64,000 bases of DNA from Carnegiea gigantea (GCA_029747015.1 JAKOGI010002703.1:1-64000); one strand, 5' to 3'; counted from the first letter of the stretch, positions 34,541 through 46,897 are shown. The notes: generated by a model not told the origin, from the letters alone. Program-made: numbers and translations.

Positions 34541-35916
34541 ATTTTGATTGTTTAAATGAGATTTTGTGATCTTTGGCATTGGTAATGAATATCAATATGT
34601 CTATGCTGATTTATATAAGTTAAAGAGTGATTTTAGTGGGTGGTTATGTGAAGAAAAGATTGCAAACATGTGGTTACTGAGCTATCAACAGACCTGAAAT
34701 AGGGGTCACTTTGAGAGAAAACTGGAATTAATTGGCACATCCAAAATTCATGATTTTTGGTGTAGTGATATCTTGATGAGTTAGCTTTCAATAGGCTTTG
34801 GAATTACTCAATTTCGCACTGTGTGGACAAAGTGATGACCAATTTACTCAAGACTGTGCAGAATATATTGAAACTGGGAACTGAACTAGAACAGTAACTT
34901 TACGGAAAAACTGATATTGATTGGGTCACTGAAAACCTGTGATTTTTGGTGTGTGGATAGATCAACGAGTTATCTTTCAAATGCATTTTGAATCGCCTTA
35001 ATCCAACCTCTGTGGAAAACGTTATGCTCGTTTTGTTATGACCACACAGATTGAACTAAAATTGTGCACGTCTGTGTTCTACGCTAATTTTATAGACCTT
35101 ACTATGTGAATCATGCTTTGTGTCCTGAATAAACATTTTAGTTGACATTATGATCTTTTCATATTGGGGTTTTATATCTCAATTGGAGATCAGGAGTGAA
35201 AGATATGGATTTACTAATGCAGACCATCAAACGGTAACATGAGTGAATACAGAAATTATGACATTTGAAAATATTTTCAAAAGTTTCTATATAATTATGG
35301 GTATTGCAAGGAAATTACAAAGTGTAGTGAGTTCAACAAGTTTTTTATGTATAGAAGCTTACTTGGGTTTGAAAACCGAGTTAAGTGAGCATGAAAATGA
35401 AATTTGAGAAGTGGGCACAGTAATGACTCAAGTTAGTGTCTATCAGATCTACTGAGGTTATTTGAGCTTTTATGAACCTCACAACACCCCTCATGGCATT
35501 GAACCTTCTATTATCCATTTTAGAGGCATTAACCATTCCATTATTCATTTCAGAAGCATCACACTTTTCATTATCCATTTCAGAAATGTTCAATAACCCT
35601 AACTGATTTAAATCAGTTCAGTTTGGTTTAACTTGTCTTATATTGAATTAAAATCAGTTTATTATATTGAAATGCACAAGTTATGTATCCCATTTCATTA
35701 CTCAATTTCTGTTACACATACTTTTACTTACTCAATTATGCAAGTAAGGATCATTTACTGACTACACATACTTACAATGACATTTAATGACATTTATGAA
35801 CAGAGTTGAGGCCTAGTTATCGTTTCCCATTTTGCATAAGTGTTATCAAGTCAGAATATATTTATCAAGTCAGATGGCATTTATGAAACAGCTGACTTGT
35901 ATCAAGTCAGATGATA
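34541..35916 (+). repeat. LTR tandem unit 1 of 3 (1376 bp)
   Basis: Begins ATTTTGATTGTTTAAATGAG and ends ...GTATCAAGTCAGATGATA. It contains two copies of the GATTTTTGGTGT...AACCTCTGTGGAAAA-type module (about 34750-34835 and 34935-35030). Units 2 and 3 follow without a gap and are nearly identical. Confidence 0.92.
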
Positions 35917-37288
35917 TTTTTGATTGTTTAAATGAGATTTTGTGATCTTTGGCATTGGTAATGAATATCAATATGTCTATGCTGATTTATATAAGTTAAA
36001 GAGTGATTTTAGTGGGTGGTTATGTGAAGAAAAGATTGCAAACATGTGTTACTGAGCTATCAACAGACCTGAAATAGGGGTCACTTTGAGAGAAACTGGA
36101 ATTAATTGCACATCCAAAATTCATGATTTTTGGTGTAGTGATATCTTGATGAGTTAGCTTTCAATAGGCTTTGGAATTACTCAATTTCGCACTGTGTGGA
36201 CAAAGTTATGACCAATTTACTCAAACTGTGCAGAATATATTGAAACTGGGAACTGAACTAGAACAGTAACTTTACGGAAAAACTGATATTGATTGGGTCA
36301 CTGAAAACCTGTGATTTTTGGTGTGTGGATAGATCAACGAGTTGTCTTTCGAATGCATTTTGAATCGCCTTAATCCAACCTCTGTGGAAAACGTTATGTT
36401 CGTTTTGTTATGACCACACAGATTGAACTAAAATTGTGCACGTCTGTGTTCTACGCTAATTTTATAGACCTTACTATGTGAATCATGCTTTGTGTCCTGA
36501 ATAAACGTTTTAGTGGACATTATGATCTTTTCATATTGGGGTTTTATATCTCAATTGGAGATCAGGAGTGAAAGATATGGATTTACTAATGCAGACCATC
36601 AAACGGTAACATGAGTGAATATAGAAATTATGACATTTGAAAATATTTTCAAAAGTTTTTATATAATTATGGGTATTGCAAGGAAATTACAAAGTGTAGT
36701 GAGTTCAACAAGTTTGTTTATGTATAGAAGCTTACTTAGGTTTGAAAACCGAGTTAAGTGAGCATGAAATTGAAATTTGAGAAGTGGGCACAGTAATGAC
36801 TCAAGTTAGTGTCTATCAGATCTACTGAGGTTATTTGAGCTTTTATAAACCTCACAACACCCCTCATGGCATTGAACCTTCTATTATCCATTTTAGAGGC
36901 ATTAACCATTCCATTATTCATTTCAGAAGCATCACACTTTTCATCATCCATTTCAGAAATGTTCAATAACCCTAACTGATTTAAATCAGTTCAGTTTGGT
37001 TTAACTTGTCTTATATTGAATTAAAATCAGTTTATTATATTGAAATGCACAAGTTATGTATCCCATTTTATTACTCAATTTCTGTTACACATATTTTTAC
37101 TTACCCAATTATGCGAGTAAGGATCATTTACTGACTACACATACTTACAATGACATTTAATGACACTTTGAAACAGAGATGAGGCCTAGTTATCGTTCCC
37201 ATTTTGCATAAGTATTATCAAGTCAGAATATATTTATCAAGTCAGATGGCATTTATGAAACAGCTGACTTGTATCAAGTCAGATGATA
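35917..37288 (+). repeat. LTR tandem unit 2 of 3 (1372 bp)
   Basis: Direct repeat of unit 1 with few differences (for example one-base losses near 36045-36100). Confidence 0.92.
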
Positions 37289-38666
37289 TTTTTGATTGTT
37301 TAAATGAGATTTTGTGATCTTTGGCATTGGTAATGAATATCAATATGTCTATGCTGATTTATATAAGTTAAAGAGTGATTTTAGTGGGTGGTTATGTGAA
37401 GAAAAGATTGCAAACATGTGGTTACTGAGCTATCAACAGACCTGAAATAGGGGTCACTTTGAGAGAAAACTGGAATTAATTGGCACATCCAAAATTCATG
37501 ATTTTTGGTGTAGTGATATCTTGATGAATTAGCTTTCAATAGGCTTTGGAATTACTCAATTTCGCACTGTGTGGACAAAGTTATGACCAATTTACTCAAG
37601 ACTGTGCAGAATATATTGAAACTGGGAACTGAACTAGAACAGTAACTTTACGGAAAAACTGATATTGATTGGGTCACTGAAAACCTGTGATTTTTGGTGT
37701 GTGGATAGATCAACGAGTTATCTTTCAAATGCATTTTGAATCGCCTTAATCCAACCTCTGTGGAAAACGTTATGCTCGTTTTGTTATGACCACACAGATT
37801 GAACTAAAATTGTGCACGTCTGTGTTCTACGCTAATTTTATAGACCTTACTATGTGAATCATGCTTTGTGTCCTGAATAAACATTTTAGTTGACATTATG
37901 ATCTTTTCATATTGGGGTTTTATATCTCAATTGGAGATCAGGAGTGAAAGATATGGATTTACTAATGCAGACCATCAAACGGTAACATGAGTGAATATAG
38001 AAATTATGACATTTGAAAATATTTTCAAAAGTTTTTATATAATTATGGGTATTGCAAGGAAATTACAAAGTGTAGTGAGTTCAACAAGTTTGTTTATGTA
38101 TAGAAGCTTACTTAGGTTTGAAAACCGAGTTAAGTGAGCATGAAATTGAAATTTGAGAAGTGGGCACAGTAATGACTCAAGTTAGTGTCTATCAGATCTA
38201 CTGAGGTTATTTGAGCTTTTATGAACCTCACAACACTCCTTGTGGCATTGACCCTTCTATTATCCATTTTAGAGGCATTAACCATTCCATTATTCATTTC
38301 AGAAGCATCACACTTTTCATTATCCATTTCAGAAATGTTCAATAACCCTAACTGTTTTAAATCAGTTCAGTTTGGTTTAACTTGTCTTATATTGAATTAA
38401 AATCAGTTTATTATATTGAAATGCACAAGTTATGTATCCCATTGCATTACTCAATTTCTGTTACACATATTTTTACTTACCCAATTATGCAAGTAAGGAT
38501 CATTTACTGACTACACATACTTACAATGATATTTAATGACACTTATGAAATAGAGATGAGGCCTAGTTATCGTTCCCCATTTTGCATAAGTATTATTAAG
38601 TCAGAATATATTTATCAAGTCAGATGGCATTTATGAAACAGCTGACTTGTATCAAGTCAGATGATA
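37289..38666 (+). repeat. LTR tandem unit 3 of 3 (1378 bp)
   Basis: Direct repeat; leads into the unique LTR end TTTTTTTAAAGACTCAAGGTACG. Confidence 0.92.
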
Positions 38667-38792
38667 TTTTTTTAAAGACTCAAGGTACGTGCATTGCCTG
38701 TATCTTTAGAAATTACAGTGTATTTATCAACGTTATCATGTTTTGGTAAGTACGTCAATGAATCAGTTACACAGTGCTTTATCAGTCAATTA

Positions 38793-38887
38793 GTGACCCC
38801 GTCAGTTATCAGTTATAGGGCATTGCCCTTCAGTTACCCACGGGGCTTCAGGCCAAGTCCCCCAGTCGGCTTGGCAGGTGTACACCT
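38793..38887 (+). promoter_or_regulatory. Structured LTR island of element B
   Basis: GTGACCCCGTCAGTTATC, hairpin AGGGC-ATT-GCCCT (38817-38829), GGGGCTTCAGGCC and palindrome AGGTGTACACCT (38876-38887), in the same order as in A and C. Confidence 0.6.
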
Positions 38888-39375
38888 ATCCATAGATTGT
38901 AATAGTATCAAGGGGTTTACTATCAGATAATAATTAGCAATGCAGTTTTATAATCATCTCATTCCCTGTTTTGACCTTAAATAAATTGCAAAGCAGGCCC
39001 AACCAGTGTTCAATGATCATTTAACAATTCAGGAATGCATGTACTGAGCTTCAGCTCATAGTTCTAAATGTTTTTTATGTTTTGTTTTAGGAAAATGCTC
39101 AGAGTATTGCTCTCATTCCAGCAAATCTGCTGAAGAGAATAAGTGAAGCAGGGAAATCTGGATGGATCAGAAGTAATGCCGTATATGCATACTTTAAAGT
39201 TGTATTTTGAATTCTTCTGTGGATGAAGATGTAGATTACATGGTGAATTATCTTATTATGGTTTATAAACCTTACATTGGTTAACACTTGATTGTGAATG
39301 GATGATCATATGTGAATATGTACAGTGGAGGTTATACTTAACTGTGTTATTTATGACACTCATATTTCAAGCCTC

Positions 39376-39399
39376 GTCCTTTTGGATGGCGGTAATGCC
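39376..39399 (+). promoter_or_regulatory. Twin hairpin of element B 5' LTR
   Basis: GTCC-TTTT-GGAT then GGCG-GTAA-TGCC. Each stem has one G.U closing or wobble pair in RNA; the second loop is a GNRA-type GUAA. It ends 87 nt from the LTR end. Confidence 0.6.
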
Positions 39400-39490
39400 C
39401 CTATCATTGGATTCATCATGTTACAATTGAGTGATTTATTAAGGAGAATATAAATAATAAAACATGTTTTATTTGAGGGCGTTACAGATT

Positions 39491-39502
39491 TGGTATCAGA
39501 GC
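39491..39502 (+). promoter_or_regulatory. Element B primer-binding site (initiator tRNA-Met)
   Basis: TGGTATCAGAGC, 4 nt (GATT) after the LTR end. Confidence 0.95.
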
Positions 39503-41439
39503 CAGGTTGAGATTTTCTTTATGGGATATAGAGTGTGGAGTTAAGGTACTGAGAAATTGGTTTGTGAGGAATGAAGATTGTTATGATATCATTGGAGATT
39601 TGTGACAATAGTAATGTCTGCTTATCTCTCACATATTCTACTCGTATATTCTTCTTTGTCAGATGGATCCATACAATGTATATATAGTTTGATATCAAGC
39701 ATCAGACTCGAGGGTGATTTTTAACAACAAGTTAAAGATGTTCCAATACATTTAGATATGTGTGGTCATATAAGCCACCCATCTGATTGGTATGATATTC
39801 TTTTAGCTTGAATTGTTTATTTTTGGGATGTAAACCCTTGTACTCCGGGCGTGCAGCCCGTAGAGTTGTGGTCTCCGGCGTGTAGCTGTTGAGCTTGATC
39901 TGGTATCCTTTTATACTTCTATTCAATGCAGATAATGTGATGTAAGGCTTTAAGCCTGGGAATTGGCCAGTTTGCAGGCAAAACTCTGTCCGTTATGCCC
40001 CAGAAGTTTCAGAATCATTAACGCTCATAGCCCTAGGGGTGGGGGTTATTATAAATGTGTCCTATGAAAGGCCCTTGACTCATTTTGAGGTTAAATGTAT
40101 AGGGAAAACTAAGTATGGGCGGAATACACAAGTTCAATCAACTTAGCAATTTTGATCAGTGCACAAGGATCGATCTTGAAGTAACTTTTATCCATGATCA
40201 CCATGATTTATGTAAGGATTTTCTATCCTAAGTTAATGTTTAAGGAGATATCTCTTATATGAAACAAGTTTCAAGTGGATTAGAGGTCATTTGTTTATTC
40301 AAAACTATTAGACAAGTCAAAGTCTACAAAGTTGGCAGAAGCCTAATGCACAAGGTCTGAGTTTAGTCCACTTGAAGCCATACATTCCATTAGATAGAGA
40401 TGTTTTAGTTATTCTATATCAAAGTTCAGAAAGTAAGCTTTCCAATGACCCATGTTGCAACATATTTGGAGACCAGTGGCCAAAATTCAGCCTAGAAGTC
40501 TAATGGTACAGGCTGTTTAAGTCAGTGGATACATACAATTTTGAGCTGATATTTCCTCATCATATAGGTGCCATTTTGTACGTTTCTCGAATCTAAGTGA
40601 CAATGGCTTCAATATGCCTCATTGATTGCAAATATTTTCTTTTGTAACTCAAGAATTTCATCTAAGTGAGCTATATAGGGTTTCTTGATGTAGTATCCCC
40701 TGAATTGTAGGATTTGGGAGAATCTTGTTCTATGGTACATAAGTTTTGAAACCATTAACTATCGATGATTCCATATAAGAGAAACCAATGACACTTTAGA
40801 GAGACATTTTGCTTCAATCCATTGCAATTCAAGATTTGCTTAAATTGCCCAAACTCTTGCAAGCAGTTCGTTGACTCCACCTCCATCCGTGAAGTAGACA
40901 TTACTCTTGAAAATATTTCACTGCACTTTCTGATGACATACCATCTACCATTGTTCTTGTTGGATGATCAACTGTTGGATACGCCTCACTTGACTAGGGG
41001 CCTCATCTTTTTGTCTTCATAGCATCACCCCATCCAGTTGCATCATCATTCACTCTCATGTCATATCTTCATCAGTTCTGATCACTTATTCCTATTTTTA
41101 AGAGATCAATTATTACTAGTAGCTGGAGTATGATTGGGTTGCACCCATGTCAATAGATGATAATTTTGCAGCACGCTTAAATAGAAGGTAGATCTTAACT
41201 ACGCTTTGTATAAAGGCTGGTTAGTATCAAACTTGTGGAATCCATTGCTAAGGGAAACGTGATGTGTCTACCCATTTTGGCTGATTCAATCCAAGTTTCC
41301 TTCGAAAGATCACTTGCATAAAGCTCAAGTTTGACTATCAAAATTTTTGCCATGCATTTGGATTACATCAGTGAGAAATTTTGATGGGTTACTGCCCTTT
41401 GAAAAAACACCTTCAGTTGATTCAGACTAAAGAACTCTA
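39503..41439 (+). other. Element B leader
   Basis: TTTGTCAG/ATGGATCCATACAATG at 39655-39677 matches the acceptor-like site and first codons of the extra ORF of element C, but a stop follows after nine codons and the rest of that ORF is absent. Next are two adjacent units (CTCCGGGCGTGCAGCCC..., 39843; CTCCGGCGTGTAGC..., 39873), inverted repeat AGGCTTTAAGCCT (39945-39957) and CTCTGTCCGTTATGCCCCAG, all shared with element A. From about 40050 to 41439 I recognise nothing. Confidence 0.7.
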
Positions 41440-43626
41440 GAGTGAAAAGTATGACCCAGTGGAACTTGAAGAATGGATTCGAGGAATGGAGAAAATTTTC
41501 ACTGTAGTAGAGGTTCCAGGGGATAAAAAGATGAACATTGGCACATTTTATCTAACGGGTGAAACTGATATTTGGTGGAACACGGTTAAGAATAAACTCT
41601 TAGGGCCTGACTTCACTTGGAGCATATTTGTGGAAAGAGTAACTACACTACCCCGGATTGCCAAATGGGAACTTACAAATACACGTGGTGTGGTAGCGCA
41701 GAGCACCTCATCGCTGCCTGCTCCCGAAAACTGAAGGCTGTAGATAAGGGCTCTCACTTTTAAGGCCCGTAGCTGTAGGAGGGGCTTATGTGTTGAGTAA
41801 GAAAGAAGCTACCACCTCCGGTGCAGCACCGAAGCTCCCTTTTAATTTCGAAGCCATTTTGTGTATTGATTGATTCAGTTGCTACTCATTCATTTATATT
41901 CACATGATCTGCCATGCAAGTGAACCTTAAGAATAAGAAGGCAAAAACCAATTATGGAATCAAGTTGTCCAATGACTCTAGAGTTGAGTGTTCTACATCC
42001 CATAAATTTGTTTCAATTACTACTGGTGAGATAGTTTCCCCTGGAGTTCTGATGCAATTTAACTGGTCAGACTTCAATATCATTTTGGAAATGAGCTGGT
42101 TATGTACTTATGGGGTCAAGATAGGTTGTGATGACCCTAAGGTCATTTCAAGAAAAGAACAAGGGAGAGAAATATGTTTATGGTCAAAGAGAGGTTTTAA
42201 ATTCTGTTATGAAACCAAGTGAGCTCTTATGTCAAGGATATATTGTACATTGGTGTCATGCTATTAACACTCAACCTAAGGAAGAAAAAGCAGAAGACAT
42301 TCCTATAGTTTGTGAGTTCAGAGAAGTTTTCCGGAAAAATTACCAGGACTGCTCCGCCAAGGGAAATTTATTAGGAGATTGAATTCATCCCTGGTGCCTA
42401 ATCTATCTCAAAAACCTCATATGGTATGGCTCCAACTGAGCTTAAGGAACTACAGATTCAGCTAGATGAGCCATTACATACGGGCTTTATTAGGCTAAGT
42501 GTATCACCATGGGGTGCCCGAGTGCTGATTGTAAAGAACAAGAATGGAATGTTGAGGTTATGTATTGATTTTAAAGACCTGAACAAGATCACCATGAACA
42601 CCACATACCCATCGCCCCAAATAGATGACTTATTTGATCAACTGCAGAGAGCAGGAGTCTGATCTAAGATTGATTTGAGGTCAGGGTACCATCAACTTAG
42701 TATTATATCTGAATACATTACCAAAACCACATTACGGACCATGTATGGGTCATGATGAATTCACTGTGAAGCCTTTTGGCCTAATCAATGGCCCCGCGGC
42801 CTTTACGGATCTTATGAATAGAGTTTCAAACCATATCTAGACAAGTTGTGGCGGTGTGTATAAAAGATGTCTTGAAATACTCCAAGGACAAAGCTAAGCA
42901 TACTGTTCATTTGAGGACAATGTTACAGACCTTGAGGGAGCATCAATTACATAGCAAATATAAGAAGTATGAGTATTGGTTTGAAGTAATGGTGTGTTTG
43001 GAACATATGGTATTAAAGGAAGAAATTAAGGCTGATTTGCAAAAGGTGAAAGTAAATTCAAAGTGCTCAAGACCCACCAATGCACTGAGATTAGCAACTG
43101 TTTGAGTTTAGTAGGGAATTATCGAGTTTAGGAAGGATTTGACAAATATTGTCCTCTCTGACTAATTTGTTGAAGAAAGCTATAAAGTTAGCAAGATGTT
43201 TAACTGGTGGCTTATGCCTCCTAACAACTCAAGCCATATGAGAAGAATTACCTTACCCATTTCTGTAGTTTTTGCATTGCAAACTTGGAGACATTACTTA
43301 TATGGGGTACCATGCAGAATCAATACTGATCATCAAACCTTGAAGTACATCTTCACTCAGAAAAAGCTCAATCTACATGAAACATCAGTTGTGGCAGATC
43401 CAATGTCAACCAAGAAAGAGAAATATTGTGGCAGGTGCCCTGAATAGGAAGGTACAACATATCTTGAACACTGTAGTAACTACGCAACTGAATCTCTTGA
43501 GAGAACTTAAGGACTTGGACATTCAATTAGTGTCGCACAGGAAGGCCAATGTTTAAATGCCGACACTTACCTTAGAGTAAATCAGGATAATGATCCTGAG
43601 CTCTAAAGAATAAAGCAAAACCTTGA
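41440..43626 (+). pseudogene. Element B gag-protease-RT-RNase H remnant
   Basis: The Gag block [20 protein letters not shown] is followed by WWNTVKNKLLGPDFTW, then a deletion to a second-zinc-knuckle remnant (WCGSAEHLIAAC). Protease DSGA has become DSVA (about 41872), losing the catalytic triplet. RT blocks [30 protein letters not shown] and IDLRSGYHQ are readable, but the FIDD box has become CIKD (about 42855). RNase H pieces WRHYLYGVP and [13 protein letters not shown] follow. Frames change repeatedly and stops abound. Confidence 0.85.
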
Positions 43627-44346
43627 AAAAGGGATTTAATTTCAATGAACTTTGTCATAGAATTCCTTCAGATACAGTGCCTGATAGCGATCAGAGGTTT
43701 CAAGCCTATTTTGACAAACACTTCAAAGAACCTTTGGAACTAGATTGAACTTTAGCAGTTCTTATCATCCTGAAACGGATGGGCAAGCATCTAAAAATAT
43801 CAATGGATCAACTCTTCTAAGTTGGAGCCTGTAGTACTTCATGACCTACGACCAACATTTGCATTTGAAGAAAGTATGGAACTCCCAGTGGTCAACATTG
43901 TGATAGCATGAGTAGAGAATTCTACATGAAGCATCAGGATAAAATGACGGCCGACATTGACAATAAATCATCTTTTGAGTCATGAAGATCTTCTTCAGCA
44001 TTCAATAAGGTAACATATCTCAGAAGACTCTTGAAAGCATATCATTGGAACCGACAGAAAAGCTATGTTGGTAAAAGAAGGAGATTCCTGGAATTTTCGG
44101 TATATGATAAAGTTTTTCAGAAAGTCTCACTAACTAAGAGTGTAAGGAGGTTGCCTACGATCTAAATTGAGGCCAAGATCTTTTGGATCGTATCAGTTCA
44201 TTGAAAGGTCGGATTCCATAACTTGTCTACCAGATCTGCCTATATAACTCAACTCAAACATGTGCATAACATGTTCCGTGTTCCTTACCTTACAACTCAG
44301 GTAGTACATTTCAGATCCTGACCATGCTGTCATAATCAAATCCATT
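43627..44346 (+). pseudogene. Element B integrase remnant
   Basis: A deletion joins the end of the RNase H/linker region to the second half of the integrase core: SDQRFQAYF (counterpart of [11 protein letters not shown]) and a HPETDGQ remnant. Then come GPY/F-like pieces around 44130-44300 (KVSLTKSVRR, DLPI, LKHVHNMFRV in mixed frames) and PDHAVIIKSIAV just before the C insertion. The zinc-binding HHCC domain and first catalytic Asp region are missing. Confidence 0.75.
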
Positions 44347-44351
44347 GCAGT
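44347..44351. repeat. TSD of element C, left copy (GCAGT)
   Basis: Identical to 55712-55716. Confidence 0.95.
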
Positions 44352-44993
44352 TGTAATAGTCCAACCCTATATTATATTTATTCTTTTCATTAATCTATGT
44401 GATTAATTTCGTCGCATTTAAATCATTGTTTCCTTTGTTATTTCAAGTGGGAAATCTAATGGGCCTCACCTTGCAATTCGAGTTTTGTTTTGTAAAATCA
44501 TCGAAATTAGACCTTGATATTTATGAATTAAGTGATTTAATTATCTTTAGGTCAATCGCAAACTTTAAAAAAAAAAAAAAAAAAAAAATTCACAAACGCA
44601 CTCGGTTTCAGTTCTTTCTCAAAACCGAGCCCATTTAGGGCCGTTTGCGATGCAACAAGTCTTGAACCTCATTTGTTTAGCTAATCTCACTTAATTAAGC
44701 CTTAATCAAGCATGCTTTTCTTGACTTTTCTCTTTCAATTTTCAGCCAAGTAAATTGAAATATAAATTGTAAACTTTTTCATTTTGGTTCATTTTTAACC
44801 AAGCCTTTTTGTGAGCTTCTCTCTCTTCCCTCTCCTCCTTCTCTCTACACGGCCACAGCAGAAAAACCAGCACCATTTCAGCCACCTTCAACCACCAAAA
44901 AACCCACCAAACATCCCTACTCACCACCCCCAAACATCCCTTTCACTTTCATAGACATCAAGCATCATTTCTAGCAACTTTCTCAAGCACAAA

Positions 44994-44999
44994 GTAAGT
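44994..44999 (+). promoter_or_regulatory. Candidate 5' splice site in element C LTR
   Basis: GTAAGT after CAAGCACAAA, at the end of a CT-rich leader. Equivalent positions carry GTAAGT in B 3' LTR (56612), GCAAGT in B 5' LTR (34352), GTATAC in G (62251) and GTACAT in A. Use is inferred, not shown. Confidence 0.45.
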
Positions 45000-46267
45000 G
45001 TTCTTTTGACCCCTATGTTGATTTGTGTTTTGATTCTTGATCTTGTTGATTTTTGGTTCTTCTTATGGTTGTTTTAGTGATGGATCATGCTGTTTTTGAG
45101 GTCTTAAGAACCTTCTTGTTGATGGATTAAGGTAGAGATGAAGTTAGGGTTAGGGTTTCATCTTGTTCATGCAAGTTACTTGTTCAAGTGAGGTTTATTG
45201 CTTGTTTTATCCTTGTTTTGGCTTATGTTTTAATATATTGAAGTTTGTTGTGGTGTTTATGGTGTTTGGGAAAAGATGGAAGTGAGTTCAAGTTAACCCA
45301 AAGCTAGGGTTTTGTTCAAAATGCATGATTTGGACCAACTAATGCTAAATGTGTGGTGTGTGAGTATATGTGACTAAAAAGAGAGCTTTGTTTGATATGA
45401 ATATGAAAAGAAATTAGGTATGGTGTTTTTGTATGAGGTTTGGATGTACCAAAGTATATTTACACACTCTTAAAAAGGAGTTTGAGTTGAGGATTGGTGA
45501 AAAACATGAAGGAAAACACTAAAGCAGTGCTGCTGGAATTTTCAGAAAAACAGGGCAGGCTTTGAAAGGAAACTGGTAATGATCGGCCAATCCAAAAATT
45601 CTGATTTTTGGTGGGGAGCTAGGTCAGTGTGTTAGCTTCAAAATGACTCTTGAATCGCATCAATCCGAGGTCTGTGGAAAAAGTTATGGCCATTTTACCG
45701 AACCTGTGCAGGATGGGTTTAAAACTGACATGTTAGTGTTCTAACCCCTTTTTAGGAAACCTAGCATGGGAGTCATGTTTTGAGTCCTTGGTGAAAGTTT
45801 TAGAGGCCTTCCTAAGCTATTTATATTGGGGTCTTACGTCCTATTCGGAGGTCGGGACAATAAGTTATGGGTTATTCTTCCCATACCCTCCTTTGAAAAC
45901 CAAATGTTCTAAATTAGCTACCATGTCTCACTTCTCATTTTTTTAGTTTACATCAACGTCTTTTTGGTTACTCATGAACCGTTGTGTAAAAGCTCTTCAT
46001 AAGCCAGTTTTATTTAAAATTATCAGTTATGAAAACATGATCGTTTCTAACCTTATGTTCCTGTAATGGACTTTTGAGCAGAATCAAGGCCTAAGCTTCC
46101 ATTTTCTTCACTTTTGTATATCTCATTCCTCTGTGCATTAACATTTAAAACTTCCAGGTACGTTTATTGCCTGTATCTTTAGTACTCAGCATGCATTTAT
46201 CAAAATCATAATATTTTGATAAGCAGCATCAATGAATCATTTTAATCAGTGTTTCATCACATAATTG

Positions 46268-46361
46268 GTGACCCCGTCAGTTATCAGTTACAGGGCATTG
46301 CCCTCAGTTACCCGCGCGGCTTCAGGCCAGGTCCCTCGGTCGGCTTGGCAGGTGTACACCT
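46268..46361 (+). promoter_or_regulatory. Structured LTR island of element C 5' LTR
   Basis: GTGACCCCGTCAGTTATC, hairpin AGGGC-ATT-GCCCT (46292-46304), GCGGCTTCAGGCC and palindrome AGGTGTACACCT (46350-46361). Confidence 0.6.
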
Positions 46362-46897
46362 ATTCACAGATCGTAACAGTTACTAAAGGGGTGCACTAGC
46401 AGATAATAATCCGCAATACAGTTTTATATACATCTCATTCCCTGTTTTCACTTAAAATGAATTGCAAGTGGGCCCTAAATTACTTTTCAATGAACCTTTA
46501 ACAGTACAGGGATATATGTACTGAGCTTTGGCTCACAGTTCGAAATATTTTTATGTTTTGTTTTAGGCAAATGTTCAGTGAACCGCCCTGAGGCGGGCAG
46601 GGAGGCCGGAGGTGATAAATGAGACAGAACCCTTCATGTAGTGGACGGTGTGGGAGAGCCAAGATGCTATCGTGGCATATTGTGATGTATTTTGGAGTGC
46701 CTAATGTATTTTAAGTTAACTTATGTATTTTGATGCTGCGACTGTATTTCCAAACCGAGTTATGTAAGGTTGTGTTATTCTTGGGATGTTAGAACCTTTT
46801 TGTATACAATTGAATGGTTTGGGTGTTATGATGGTGTATACCCTATTATGGGGTAACCTTTGGATTAAGATAAATCTTCATGTTTAATGCAAGCCTT

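Larger units (their letters stand above)
33700..39486 (+). repeat. Element B 5' LTR, expanded to 5.8 kb
   Basis: TGTAATAGCACGATCC...GAGGGCGTTACA, 5787 bp. It is swollen by three tandem copies of a 1.37-kb internal unit (34541-38666), against 1810 bp for the partner LTR. A pyrimidine-rich leader (34140-34300) is followed by AAAGCAAGTGAC at 34350, where the partner LTR has AAAGTAAGTGAC. Near its 3' end are the structured island, an acceptor-like TTTTGTTTTAG (ends 39090) and the twin hairpin. Confidence 0.92.
33700..44351 (+). mobile_element. Element B, left part: degenerate Tekay-type retrotransposon
   Basis: Plus-strand chromovirus with an expanded 5' LTR, tRNA-Met primer site, leader and decayed gag-pol. 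It is interrupted in the integrase-to-chromodomain linker by element C; the remainder is at 55717-57765. TSD GTTTT. Domain order and motifs match element C, with deletions in gag and around RNase H/integrase. Confidence 0.93.

Noticed and set aside
35381..38342. A 70-codon minus-strand frame present three times (35381, 36754, 38130), suggesting a conserved small gene
   Set aside because: It lies in the triplicated LTR unit, so identity follows from recent duplication; no family resemblance and it is antisense to the element.
33700..38666. Tandem units considered as satellite DNA or a CRISPR-like array
   Set aside because: Only three units, all inside one LTR, with no spacers; a local LTR duplication explains them.
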